Shown: one piece after another, positions 26,255 to 38,282 of the stretch
Numbering within the stretch: the first letter of the stretch is position 1
How the letters are laid out: each line of letters begins with the position of its first letter
Origin: Chrysomallon squamiferum
Taxonomy: Eukaryota > Mollusca > Gastropoda > Neomphalida > Peltospiridae
DNA: 55,000 nt
Direction: 5' to 3'
Assembly (NCBI GenBank): GCA_012295275.1
Contig: CM022675.1
Location: 13,406,517 to 13,461,516, forward strand
Made by a program: the position numbers and the translations under genes
Notes under the pieces: model-generated
Told to the model about the DNA's origin: nothing
Seen by the model: the letters and a program-made list of their open reading frames with translations, nothing else
The model's database searches: none

Positions 26255-26610
26255 ACTAATTATTACTACTGTAGTCCTACTATTATTATTACTGTTTCTA
26301 CTACTAATACTATCTCTACTAGTACTACTAATACTATTACTACTATTTCTACTACTACTACAATAACTGCTATTACTATTTCTATAATTACTGCTACTAA
26401 CATAACTACTACTACATGTACTCATACCTAGTACTGCTACTACTACAACCACTACTACCACCACCACTGCTATCATTACTATTACAATACCAGAATTACT
26501 ATTATCACCACTGTTTTTACTACCGTTACTATTGCCATCTTGTAAAAAGAAAACAAATAAACAGATTATCATCATCATCATCAACATCATCATCACCATC
26601 CTCAACATCG
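26255..26610. repeat. Degenerate (ACT)n and (ATC)n repeats
   Basis: ACT/ATT triplets with many substitutions (26255-26530) and ATC triplets (26565-26600). The Ser/Asn-rich minus frame is the translated repeat. Confidence 0.85.
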
Positions 26611-27110
26611 ATCCATTTATTCATCCAAAGCAATAACGAGAACAGAAACAACAACTACCGCAACAGCGTTTACAACATTTCTCGTCTGTAGTGAACAAGA
26701 CAGATTGTGATGACGTAGGGGACGTTGCGTTCTCAGGGGAAGTAATTAGCACGACTGTCACGACGTCACGACATTGCTACGGTGTTTTAGTAAAGTATCA
26801 TGTTTCGGGATCTCACAAAATAAAACTTGAAGAGAGTAAATTATGTCAAAAAATCAAAAAAAAAGGAAAAGAAGTCGTGATTATTAAAATGTCTCGGAGG
26901 AAACGCGGGTCTGTTTTCTGTTAATAATATTGTTTTCATTTATTTTCTTTTTATAAAGCTTTCGAGACTTCACACAGAGCTCAAAACATTCATTAATCTC
27001 GATACACCTTTGATGTAGAAGTTCAAGGACGTTTGTTACAGGCAAAATGTTTTTTTCTAATATTTTTTTTTCTTCTCTAAAATTAATAAGTTATTTGTTA
27101 CAACATAAAA
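26611..27110. other. Noncoding spacer
   Basis: No gene is recognised; the 77-codon frame at 26691-26924 has no known motif. Confidence 0.5.
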
Positions 27111-27178
27111 TAATAATAATAAAAATAAAAATAATAATAATAATAATAATAAAAATTTGATTATTTCTAAAATTACAT
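27111..27178. repeat. (AAT)n with attached ATTTGATTATT motif
   Basis: AAT units are followed by ATTTGATTATTTCTAAAATT. A near match follows another AAT array near 33787. This may be a dispersed element that carries an AAT tract. Confidence 0.45.
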
Positions 27179-27179
27179 G

Positions 27180-27955
27180 ATACAGTAGCAACAGCTGCAG
27201 TAGTAGTAGTAATAGTAACAGTAGTAGTAAGCGGAATAACAGTGACTGTGTCAGAAGATATTAGTTAAGGTAATAACAGTGGTAGTAGTAATAGGAATAG
27301 TACACGTTGTAGTAGTTGTAATTAGGTAATAATAATACTAACAGCAGCAGCAACAGTAGTGGTCATAGTAGTGGTAGTATTAATGGTAGTAAAAATAGCT
27401 GTATCAGTAATGATAATTGTAGAATTTTTTATGATAATAGTAATGGTAATAGTAATACCAAGAGTGGTAGTAGTAGTGTTAATAGAAGTAATAACAACTG
27501 AAGCAGTAGTGGTAGCAGTAGAAGTGGTAGTGGTTGTAGGTGTAATGGTAAATGTTACAGTAACAGTAACAGTAGTAGGTATAGAAACAGTAGTGCTAAT
27601 ACTTGTAGAAGTATCAGTAGTTGCATTTGTAGTCGTTACTTTAATAATAGTACCACTAGTAGTAGTATTAGTAATAGCTGTAGTAATACTAATAGTAGTA
27701 GTTGTTATCGTAGCAATACTAGCAGCAGCAGTTGTAGTAATGAGAGTAATTGTAGCTGTGGTAATGTTGTGCAGGTTTGTTTTGTTTTTGTTGTTGTTGT
27801 TGTTGTTGTTATTATTATTATTATTATTATTATCATTATTATTATCATCATCATCATTATCATTATCCTCGCCATCAACTTCATTATTCATATTCATATT
27901 CATATTCATATTCATATTATTATTATTATTGTCACTGCTATCAGCATTAATAAAT
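27180..27955. repeat. Long degenerate trinucleotide region
   Basis: About 775 bp of AGT/AAT/GTT triplets with many substitutions, then TTG, ATT, ATC and six-base TTCATA units (27884-27920). It stays open in several frames on both strands (Val-rich, Thr-rich) because stops are rare in these triplets. Confidence 0.85.
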
Positions 27956-28276
27956 AATGAACTTAAAATCTGTTTTTACTGTTGATAAAAACTACAAAAT
28001 AATAAACAGCCAACCAATGAACCAAACAAACATCAAACCAAACCTCAAACCGAAGGTCACGCTTTGTATAAGAAACAAATCACGTGATCCGCGATTGTCA
28101 ATCGATCCAGCGATCCTCGGCGCTCGAGGCAAACGTTCACTAAGCGAATTAAATCCTGTGACGTCATCGCGCACATGCAAATAATACATGGACGTCAAAA
28201 TATCCTTAACACCGTCAAACTTACTTAGCCGTATTTTCAACAACATATTTTTATTTTATTTTATTTAATTTTTTTA

Positions 28277-28282
<6 letters not shown>
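27956..28282. other. Unique block with clustered palindromic motifs
   Basis: TCACGTGA (28080-28087), TGACGTCA (28159-28166) and the POU octamer ATGCAAAT (28175-28182) occur within about 100 bp of mixed-composition DNA inside an otherwise repeat-rich region. It could be an enhancer. No coding content was recognised. Confidence 0.35.

Positions 28283-28322
<40 letters not shown>
28283..28322. repeat. (ATT)n microsatellite
   Basis: About 13 ATT units. Confidence 0.9.
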
Positions 28323-28327
<5 letters not shown>

Positions 28328-28877
28328 TAAACATTCTTCAGTTTTATTTTTTCTAGAGTAGAAACACGTAGAAATGTTAATGGTGTAATCTATGATAAGA
28401 CGAATGCGCCCATGGCTGCTGTGTTCAGTCTCTTGTTCTGGAGTTTGGTTCTGTTTTCCATTCTCGCTAAACGTATCAGTTTTGTTTTTCTGCCTGGTTC
28501 ATGTTTTGCAGTGAAGATGTTAAAGGAAAAAAGCAAAAGGAAAAAAAAAAAAAAAAAAAATCTTGAGTGAAACAGAAAGAAATAGTTTTGGTGTAATTAT
28601 CATAAACTAAACTGAGACACAGAGAAAACAGATATGTATGCACTCACATTCACACTTACTGATGTATATATATATATATATATATATCATAGTGCATACT
28701 TTTAGATTGTTCTAAATATATATATGAACTTAGACAAACGATAGAGATAGACAGAAACAGCAAAGAACACTGTCCATAAAAAATACAGAGAAAGAAAAAA
28801 AACATAAAAAACATAAAACGTGACGTATTACAATCCATCTTTAATACTCAGGACTTCTCAGTAATCTATGAGGTTTA
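28323..28877. other. AT-rich spacer
   Basis: A short (TA)n run at 28663-28687 and an A-run near 28541-28560; no gene. Confidence 0.55.
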
Positions 28878-29214
28878 TTTAAAAAAAAAAAAAAAAAAAA
28901 TAAATAAATAAATATAAAAAAAAAATAAATTAACAAAATAATAGATAGAAAAATAAATAAATAAATAATAATAATAATAATAGAAGAAGAAGAAGAAGAA
29001 GAAGAAGAAGAAGAAGAAGAAGAAGAAAAAATGATATATAAATAAAATAAAATTAAAATAAATTAAAAAAAATTAAAAATTAAATTAAAAATAAAACAGT
29101 AAAAAAAAAATATAAAATAAATAAATAAGTAAATAAATGAATAAATAAATAATAATAAAATAAAATGAAATGAATAAATAAATAAGTAAGTAAGTAAACA
29201 AATAAACAAACAAA

Positions 29215-29245
<31 letters not shown>

Positions 29246-29285
29246 GAAAACAAATAAACAAATAAATAAATAAATAATTATAAAA
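28878..29285. repeat. A-rich (AAAT)n region with (GAA)n
   Basis: AAAT, AAT and A-runs. A GAA array (28983-29026) and AAGT/CAAAT variants lie inside it. Confidence 0.9.
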
Positions 29286-29562
29286 AAAATATCGTTCTGT
29301 AACCAAAGACTTGTAATAATATAATTAGACAAGTGTTGTTTTGTTTTGAACGGTAAATATGCCAATCAAACACACCAAGACTTTAGTGCAGTGTTTACTG
29401 ATGAATGTACACCACTGGAAACACAAGCAGACTTGCACCAGATTGGGATACACATTTATACAAACATAAAAACGGAAGGTTCCTGTGACCTACAGCTCGT
29501 CAAGGTCAATGTTCTCTTCTTTGTCTATCATGAGACGAAACGATATTTTAAACACAGGTTAA
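29286..29562. other. Unique spacer
   Basis: The frame at 29346-29621 reads into the ATT array and has no recognised domain. Confidence 0.45.
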
Positions 29563-29563
29563 C

Positions 29564-29606
<43 letters not shown>
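29563..29606. repeat. (ATT)n microsatellite
   Basis: About 14 ATT units. Confidence 0.93.
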
Positions 29607-30110
29607 GTCACATTCCTCTAAAATTAAAGCTTTCTGAACTTCACATACAAACCAAAAATAATTTTATAGTCACAGAATTTCTGAAAGATGAGAAAACTTA
29701 CGGAACTAGCGGCTGCTTTCGGAAGAAATCACAGACAAAAAAAAAAAAAAAAAAGAGATTGCGGAGTGATTTCGAAATAGCGGAAACGCAATTAAGGAAC
29801 TACTTTTGACAAAGATGTATGAACGATGTCAGAAAACAGTGACTTGCTCACCACCAGTGAGAAAATTCCTGGACGAAAATTCAGAAAATAAACATGAAAG
29901 GAAGAAATAATGGAGTTATCGTCTGCAAGAAATTCCGCGTTGTGTTTTACAACGTAACATTTGTCTGTGACGTTTTCCCACCAATCACCCAGACGCGATT
30001 TAATCTTTTATTTTATTTGTTTTTTATTTTTACTTGACATCTTCTCTATATATATGTGCATCTATGTTTGTGTTTTATTGGTTTCTTCGTACTTGTGTCT
30101 AGGCTTCTTT

Positions 30111-30111
<1 letters not shown>
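29607..30111. other. Unique sequence, no gene seen
   Basis: Contains one short A-run near 29738-29754; nothing else supported. Confidence 0.55.

Positions 30112-30183
<72 letters not shown>
30112..30183. repeat. (GT)n microsatellite
   Basis: About 35 GT units. Confidence 0.97.
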
Positions 30184-30186
<3 letters not shown>

Positions 30187-30363
30187 ATATGTATGTTGTC
30201 TGTGTGCGAGATATACCCACCACACCATCTTTATTTTTATAACTACGTTTTTTTTTTTAGGGTTGTTTAAATTACATTTAGCGAACTATTTAACACTGCG
30301 CATTGACACGGTTGCTATAATTTGTGCAACACCCATTAAAGATTAACCAGCCTTTTGCTATTA

Positions 30364-30426
<63 letters not shown>
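30364..30426. repeat. (ATT)n microsatellite
   Basis: About 21 ATT units. Confidence 0.95.
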
Positions 30427-30815
30427 TATAAATATTTATACATCTAAGTATTTCGTGCAGCTAATTTTCTTTATTTTGTTTTTTTTTTTTTGAGAAATAT
30501 TATATTAATCATTGCTGTCATCTTGCCACGGTCACATAATCAAATTAATTCGCTCTGTCAAATAGTTTTAGTACTTCGTGTGTCTAACTGGGCAACGCGC
30601 GCGAAATTTCGTAACCATGGTAATATTATAGGGCTAGGTGTGTTTACAATTAGGATACAATTGATTTAGCTTTACGAAAATCTGTTTCGTACAGACATCT
30701 GTTATGTTTTAGATTGTTCTAAAGAAAAAACTGAAACAAACAATTAAACCAGGATTTGAACTGTTCCGTTTTTTATTATTATATGTGAGTGCGGCTGTAC
30801 TCTTAATATAGCCGT
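30427..30815. other. Unique AT-rich sequence
   Basis: No feature supported. Confidence 0.55.
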
Positions 30816-30949
30816 TGGCAGTAGTAGTCTTAGTCTTAGTAGTAGTAGTAGTAGTAGTAGTGGTAGTATTAGTAGTAGTAGTAGTAGTAGTAGTAGTAGC
30901 AGCAGCAGCAGCAGTGGTAATAGCACTACTAATGATGATATTGATGAAA
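30816..30949. repeat. (AGT)n(AGC)n repeat
   Basis: AGT triplets pass into AGC triplets at 30895-30915. Confidence 0.9.
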
Positions 30950-31490
30950 AACAAAAGCAAAAAGAAGAAGAAGGAAAGAAAGAAGAAAACAACAGAGGAA
31001 GATGAAGAAAGAAAGAAGAAAAGAAAAAAGAAGAAGAAAAAGGGAAGGAAGGAAGAAGAAGCAGACAAAAGGAAAAAAAAGACGAAAAAGAAAAAAATAA
31101 ATGAAAAGGAAAGAAGCAAGAAGGAGAGAAAGAAAAAAGAAGAAAAAAAAAAAAAAGAAAAAGAAAAAAAAAAAAAGAAAAGAAGGAAAGAAGAAAAAGA
31201 AGAAGAAAAAAGAGGAAAAACTAAAAACAGAAAAAGAAGGAAAGAAAGAAGAAAACGAAAAAGAAGAGGAAGAACAAGAAAGGAAGAAGAAGAAGAAGAA
31301 GAAGAAGAAGAAGAAGAAGAAGAAGAAAGAAAGAAAGAAAGAAGAAGAAAAAGAGGCAGAAGAAGAACAGAAAGAAAGAAAGAAAAAATAGAAGTAACGA
31401 GGAAAGAATAAGAAAAAGGAAAACAAGAAGAAGAAGGAAAGAAAGCAAGAATAAAAGGAAAGAAAAAAGAAGAAAAGAAAAGAAAAAGAA

Positions 31491-31532
<42 letters not shown>

Positions 31533-31545
31533 GAAAAGAAGAACA
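30950..31545. repeat. About 600-bp purine tract (AAG/AAAG)n
   Basis: Nearly all bases are A or G on the plus strand, with AAG, AAAG and GAAG units and only scattered pyrimidines. Such tracts can form triplex (H-DNA). The Lys/Glu-rich and Phe-rich frames here are compositional artefacts. Confidence 0.9.
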
Positions 31546-31559
31546 GCGGACTAAAGCAG

Positions 31560-32185
31560 CAGTCTACGACAGACGTCTACTGTTTTAATCTCTATCTCAC
31601 TCTCTCTACAACAGAGTCTACTGTTTTAATCTCTATCTCACTCTCTCTACAACAGACGTCTGCTGTTTTAATCTCTATCTCAAAAAAAAACAACAGAGTC
31701 TACTGTTTTAATCTCTATCTCACTCTCTCTACAACAGACGTCTGCTGTTTTAATCTCTAAGAAAGAAGAAAACAACAGAGTCTACTGTTTTAATCTCTAT
31801 CTCACTCTCTCTACAACAGACGTCTGCTGTTTTAATCTCTATCTCACTCTCTCTACAACAGAGTCTACTGTTTTAATCTCTATCTCACTCTCTCTACAAC
31901 AGACGTCTGCTGTATTAATCTCTATCTCACTCTCTCTACAACAGAGTCTGCTGTATTAATCTCTATCTCACTCTCTCTACAACAGAGTCTACTGTTTTAA
32001 TCTCTATCTCACTCTCTCTACAACAGAGTCTACTGTTTTAATCTCTATCTCACTCTCTCTACAACAGACGTCTACTGTATTAATCTCTATCTCACTCTCT
32101 CTACAACAGACGTCTACTGTTTTAATCTCTATCTCACTCTCTCTACAACAGACGTCTGCTGTATTAATCTCCATCTCACTCTCTG
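31560..32185. repeat. 41/42-bp minisatellite, about 15 copies
   Basis: Units begin ACAACAG and contain TTTTAATCTCTATCTCACTC. Two variants occur: A with GAGTCTACTG (41 bp) and B with GACGTCTGCTG (42 bp). They largely alternate in the first half, giving an 83-bp higher-order period. Two units are interrupted by A-rich sequence (near 31681 and 31759). Confidence 0.95.
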
Positions 32186-32625
32186 CTGCAGATTATCATC
32201 GAGTTCGGGTTAGCGTACTGTGAACGTAATTGAATGACTGCTACGAGAAGCCGCTACGACGTCCTGCAAGCAATTCCGGCTACACTGGGCGTGTTAGTGG
32301 TTCTAAAAGCGAAAATAATCCGTTTTGCAGAACTAACGCGTGGAACTGCTTCCTTTAACCAGCTAGTCGCAGCGGTTGTGAGGCTGCAGTCGCCGTAGCC
32401 TCGTTTTCAGTTTATTATTTTTTTGTTGTTTTTTTTGTTTAGGCTTTTTTTGTTTCTGTCGCGTCTGTTTGTTTGTTTGTTTGTTTGTTTAATGTTGTGT
32501 GTTTTAATCAGTGTGTGATGCTAATTGTAGTTGTGTTATTGAGAAGAAGAAAAAAGAAAAAAAACAATTAAAAGAAAAGTAAAAAAAGAACAAAATAGTA
32601 CTCTTATAGATACTCATAAATACAC
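32186..32625. other. Unique, higher-complexity block
   Basis: Positions 32190-32400 are mixed-composition and nearly repeat-free, followed by TTTG units (32465-32490). No gene is recognised. Confidence 0.4.
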
Positions 32626-32661
32626 GCATACATATATATATATGTACATACAAACATACAA

Positions 32662-32694
<33 letters not shown>

Positions 32695-32830
32695 CATTCG
32701 CACATGCATACTTTACATACAAAAATACATTAAACACATACGTACATGCATATATAATTACATATATACACACTCACACACACATAGACATTCATGTATA
32801 CATACATTACATACATACATACATACAAAG
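32626..32830. repeat. (TA)n and (CATA)n repeats
   Basis: TA runs (32632-32642 and 32669-32693) and CATA/ACAT units to 32826. Confidence 0.85.
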
Positions 32831-33249
32831 ATAGACTAATGGATGGATGAATGGATGGACAGATAGTTAGATAAATATGCACACACATAAACACTCATAC
32901 ACACATTATAATTGTATATAAATTCAATATTTCACATGTATACATATAAATATTTAGAAAAATAAAAAAAATAAAAAAAAATAACAATAAATAAATAAAA
33001 CAAAAATTAAAAAATAATAAAACTAAATGTATTGTGTCAACAATTGTTATTACCTGTTATAATATTAACAGATTCGAAAATAAACATTTTACGACTGAAG
33101 TGTTTTGTTTTTCTTTCAATGATTGCAATAAAATTTTCTGTGACTAAACAAAAGCATAAAATTTATTTTATTTTTCAAACAGTCTCTTGCTGTCAGAGAT
33201 CGAAGAAATAGATAAAAACACATCTGTTAAATTTGTCAAAATTATGTAA
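32831..33249. other. AT-rich noncoding
   Basis: Nothing supported. Confidence 0.55.
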
Positions 33250-33480
33250 GTGGGAAAATAAGAACAACAACAAAAACAGCAGTATCAACAACAGCAGTAA
33301 CAACAACAACAACAACAACTGTAACTAATAGTAATAGCAGTAGTAGTGGTAGTAGTTGAAGGAGGAGCAGCAGTAGCAGTAGCACTACTACTGGTAATAA
33401 TGAAGGTGTTGATGATGTTGATGATGACGATAATTATCATCAGCATAATCACAACAGTGACGACGACAGCGATGTTTATA
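33250..33480. repeat. Degenerate CAA/AGT/GAT triplets
   Basis: Imperfect CAACAA, AGTAGT and GATGAT runs. Confidence 0.7.
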
Positions 33481-33524
33481 ACAGGAAAACAAAAAGTAAA
33501 TTAGTTAATAAATGCATGAGTTCA

Positions 33525-33755
<231 letters not shown>

Positions 33756-33779
33756 CAACAACTGCTAATATTACTATTC

Positions 33780-35170
33780 TGCATTCATAATTTGATTATT
33801 CCTGAAATTACATACACAATAATTCGTAAAGTAAATTCATTAGCCTCTTTGAAGAATATAAAAACTGTGTTACGCTAAACACAAATAATTTCTAATGAAT
33901 ATACCAGTGATATTTGCAGAGAACATTATTTGATTAGTCCTGATTTCGAAGTGGAATAAAACAAATACCAAAGCTCATTTCACTTTCAAATCTGGCTTAA
34001 TGTACGCGAATTATGTTACTGGCAATTTTAAATCTTAATGTAGGAAAGATATTTATATATTATTTATTGAATAGTTTTTACGTAAGGAGTGCTGATTCTA
34101 AATCGTAAATAAGGAAAAAGATTTTTTGCGTGTATTTTTAAATTTATTGTTCGCATGTTGCCTAATACACGCTCTAATTTACATTCTAAATTTAGCAAAG
34201 ATATTTATACGTTATTTATTAGATTATGTTCGAATGTTCCGATAAACACAAGGAATTTTCTGTTTAATATTAATAAAGCCTAATATTATCTATGTTATAT
34301 TTAGTAAATCATTATACGCCTGTTAGGTAACACGTACGTAATTTCAGATCTAAATATAGCGAAGTTATTTTTAGTCTTTTTTTTTTACTAAAACTGTTAT
34401 TACTATTCGTGTTTTACCAAAATCTAATAAACAGTTTTGAATTTAAAATTAGACATGAAAATATATGGCGTTTTGTTTTATAAGACTACCATTATTTAGA
34501 TTCGTATACTGAATAATTCAAAGGGGACACTGACTGTAAATGTCGTCCACATTTATTGCGCAATACACAAACCAACGTCTTTTAACATGTTGCCCGATAC
34601 ATTTTTTTTTTTAAATCTATCGTTTCAGTTATAGATATATGTTCGTTATTAACGTTTTGTACTGAATAATTAAAAATCCGTTCATTAACAGATTTATTTC
34701 TACAATGAATAATTAAAGAGACTAGATTGCAAGAATAAAGTATAATTGCATATTACGCAAAGCAGGTTTTTGAACTACATAACGCAACATTCAGACATCT
34801 GTTCACATATATTACGCAAAAGAAAACAAACAAATAATAATATTAATAATCAAAAAAAAAAAAAAATTAAAAAAAATTTCCATTCATGTTTCTTCTGTTA
34901 CTATAAATAATTTAAACACCACTTCCTAAAAGTGCGTAGAAATTGCTAAATAATGCGAGCTTGCGCAGGTTCTTGAACCACATTACGCAAATTCACGCAA
35001 CACGTTAAACTTCCACGCTGAATAATTTAAACACTAATTCAATTAGAACTAACGTGAACAGGAAGCGCGGATTTTTCCGTCCGTTTTCGCCAGATTGTAT
35101 TTTTATTATTCGTTAAGTGGCTTCCGCACGTTCCAGCACGTGCTAATAGTAAATAATTCACGTGTCGTTT
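33780..35170. repeat. Strongly diverged tandem array
   Basis: TTTGATTATTCCTGA recurs at about 33790 and 33928. TTAGCAAAGATATTTAT-like phrases recur near 34040, 34190 and 34350. TGAATAATT(T)AAA occurs about six times between 34507 and 35150. GCAGGTT-TTGAAC-ACAT-ACGCAA occurs at 34762 and 34966. Spacings of about 140-205 bp suggest an old satellite of roughly 150-bp period, now heavily mutated. No gene. Confidence 0.45.
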
Positions 35171-35505
35171 GTGTCGTCTTGTTGCAGTCTCGCGACCTTT
35201 GGATTCGTCAGTTTACACAAGTCTGAGCTGATACTTTCTAATGTATCAAGTTATACACGTACGTAATAAATAATGTACAGCTGTCTGTATTACGTAACCG
35301 TTTCCACGGAGACCGAACACCTTCTTGAAATACTTCAGAAGAAGGAATTTAATATCTCAAAGGAAGAGGAAATAAAGAAATATATATTTTTAAAGTTATA
35401 TATATAAAAAAAAAAAAAAAAAAAAAAATAAAAAAATTAAGTAATGTTTGAGAAAGCAATTTGACATATGAAAAAAGTCAATGTATTCTCAGTGGTGCTT
35501 TTCGA
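35171..35505. other. Unique sequence
   Basis: No gene seen; a poly(A) run lies at 35407-35428. Confidence 0.5.
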
Positions 35506-35712
35506 TGGTACTACCACCACGACCACTGCTACTACTACTACTACTACTACTACTACATCTACTTCTACCACTACCATTACTGCTATAACTTCTACTATAA
35601 CATCTGATACTATTAAATTTATTACTGTTGTTGTTGTCATTATTATTATTTTTTTAATATCATCATCATCATTATTAGTATTATTATCATCATTTTTATT
35701 ATTATTAGAACA
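35506..35712. repeat. (ACT)n and (ATT/ATC)n triplets
   Basis: Degenerate ACT triplets followed by ATT/ATC. Confidence 0.88.
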
Positions 35713-35997
35713 ACATCATTTACTTTAGTTATTGGATTATGTCATGTAGCAGGTGTTATACTGACTACAAAGATATTTCTCGTAAAATAATTAACATCTT
35801 TTTTTTTTTTTATTAATATTACTATTAACCTAATTTGCTTTGTCAAACACTTTATGAAAACAAAAAAGAATTATATAATTGCACCTTAAGTCAAACAAAA
35901 CAAATTAAAAAAACAACAAAAGAAAACCTTATAGATATATTAATAAATAACCTAACACATAGATACATACGCACACACAAAATCCCCCACAGAAATA

Positions 35998-36030
<33 letters not shown>

Positions 36031-36043
36031 CACACACACATAC
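35998..36043. repeat. (CA)n microsatellite
   Basis: About 22 CA units with one break. Confidence 0.93.
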
Positions 36044-37276
36044 ACGAAAGTATCTTTAGATAACAGAAAGTAGCGTTCACAAAACAGGTGAGATAAAATA
36101 GAAATAATTACATGACACTGATAAAATATCGCCACTGGGAAAAAGGTTTGATAAAACACAAGTGTTTAAACATACCTTAAAGCAGAGAAAAAAAAATTAC
36201 ATTCGAGAAGATAGATAAGTAAAAACAGTTATGTGAATTTCCTATAGCGCAAAAGATATCTTCTTTTAAAAGTCTAAATAAAGTGGAGATGAAGACTTCC
36301 TTGAATGCATTTTAATGTGAAAATATATAAATAAATCTGTTTAAAAATACATTAGATGAAGTGAGACTATATGAACATGCATTAAGGAAACAGTATCATT
36401 TTGAAACCATAAGTTATGATTAATATCTGGTGTAATAAATTTAAAGATAAAGTAGCAAAAGAAAAAAAATGTCAAGAAAAGAAAAAGGAAAGAAAAGAGG
36501 TAAAAAAAAGTACAGAACTTATCTGAAAAAAAAAAAAAAAAAAAGAAAAAAAGAAAAATAAGAAAAAGTAATTCAAAATTAAATTACGTGATTATGACGT
36601 CACAGAACTGTTAAACAGATTCTATTAAAATTACATTACCATATTTCAAGTCTATTTTTATAAGATTAAAGGTTTCACATAATATATAACTTACTTAGTT
36701 CATGTAATTAAGTTTCCTAAATACCCTATTTTCTGAGTTCACATTCACTCAGACCAGCTTTTAATTTCTTTTTCTTTTTTTTTTTTGTCTTTTGTTTTGT
36801 TGATTATTTTAATTATTTATTTTTTTCTTCAATGGCTCTTTCCCATTTTTCTTCGCTGCTTTTCTATTTTTCATTTGCTTGCTTTTCCTTTCAAATTTTT
36901 TCCCCTATTTTTTTTTTTTTTATATTTATTTTTATCACATCGACATTCATTGCAGTTTCTCAAAGTTAATCGTTCATGCTGCCTTCGTTTCAGTTTACGT
37001 AGGTGAAAATAGAATGATGAATTTAACACTCTACACAGATTCGTTATATACGTGTGTAATTTACTGCTCAGTGTTTATGTATGTCGTCTGTATGTCTGTG
37101 TGTATTTGTACACTTACAGACACAGACATGTACATGCCTACATATCTGCCTAGCTACCTAAACTACCTTGCAGTGCCATGTATTACACCATTTTATAGAT
37201 TTTTCTTGAAAAAGAAATAAATCCTTTCCTTCTAAGAGAATCGATCCAACGACCGACACGTTTTCAGACAAAACAT

Positions 37277-37278
<2 letters not shown>
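36044..37278. other. AT-rich noncoding stretch
   Basis: About 1.2 kb without a recognisable gene. It holds an A-rich run (36470-36560), a TGACGTCA at 36595-36602, and T-rich sequence at 36770-36930 that creates hydrophobic frames. Confidence 0.55.

Positions 37279-37364
<86 letters not shown>
37279..37364. repeat. (GA)n microsatellite
   Basis: A pure array of about 86 bp. Confidence 0.97.
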
Positions 37365-37365
<1 letters not shown>

Positions 37366-37654
37366 GAAGAAAAAGAGACTGAGACAGAGAGAAAAAAAAA
37401 GGTCAGGCCTACAGACAGGAAGTAAGAGGGGGAGGCAGTGAGAGAGAAAAAAGAGAAGTGAGAACGTTAAGAAAACTAGACATAATAAATAAATACAAAA
37501 AATAAATGAGCCAACAAACAAACAAATAAATAAAACACAGATAGGTTTTTGAACGTATTACACAGAACAGATCGTTAAAGTGTGCACGGGCTGGCAGTTC
37601 AGTTGTTTCCACTTGCCAATAATTCTTTAGTTGCAGACGTTCAACTATGTCTCT

Positions 37655-37655
37655 C

Positions 37656-37694
<39 letters not shown>

Positions 37695-37701
37695 GTGTGT
37701 G
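37655..37701. repeat. (GT)n microsatellite
   Basis: About 23 GT units with one GC. Confidence 0.95.
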
Positions 37702-38169
37702 ATATGTATGTTCATATCGTCTGAATATCAGTGTTGATTTTTGATATCATTTTTTACGTGCATTTTATTTTGTGTACATCTTTATTTTATGTTTATCATT
37801 GTATGCTGAATATCGCATTATTTGTGATACGAAGTCAAGCGCGAAAATCCTTCTTTCACTAACTTAACAAGTGTAATCCTAGTTAAGTGTGTAAGCGGTT
37901 CGATCCGAAATCTCCGCCATCTTGTAAGACAAAGGAGAGTTACACATGACCAGTCAATAACTAAAGATGATGGAAGGATTTTGAAATATTAAACGCGCAT
38001 TAAGCCAAAGATTAATTATTTGACGCAAGGACGACTTTTTAAAAACAAAATTTCTTGTATGTGTGTCAGAAGTAAAGAAATAACACTGAATGATGATGAC
38101 AGGAGAAACGTAATCCGAAGATGACATCGAATTCAATGTCATGTTGACATTGGTGACGTTACAGTTCAT
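37702..38169. other. Unique sequence, no gene seen
   Basis: GGTTCGATCC at 37897-37906 resembles a Pol III B-box, but no matching A-box lies at tRNA spacing. Confidence 0.5.
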
Positions 38170-38282
38170 ATCGTTTCGTTAACTATCGGTACTCTTCGGA
38201 ATGATTCGGTTGACTTTCGTCATTTTTCGGAACACCACGTTAATTTTATTACTTCTCGAAATACTTCGCTGTTACTGTTTTT
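38170..38282. repeat. Diverged array of about 31-bp units (TTCGGAA)
   Basis: Three or four units of the form GTTAACT...CTTCGGAAT...TTCG, about 31 bp apart and clearly diverged. Confidence 0.5.

Noticed and set aside
30815-31448. Lys/Glu-rich frame of about 200 codons
   Set aside because: The purine tract encodes only Lys, Glu, Arg and Gly; there is no coding signal beyond composition.
31560-32185. CRISPR array
   Set aside because: Units are tandem without unique spacers, and the context is eukaryotic; it is a minisatellite.
37897-37906. Pol III B-box-like GGTTCGATCC, possible tRNA or SINE
   Set aside because: No A-box at tRNA spacing and no cloverleaf could be drawn around it.
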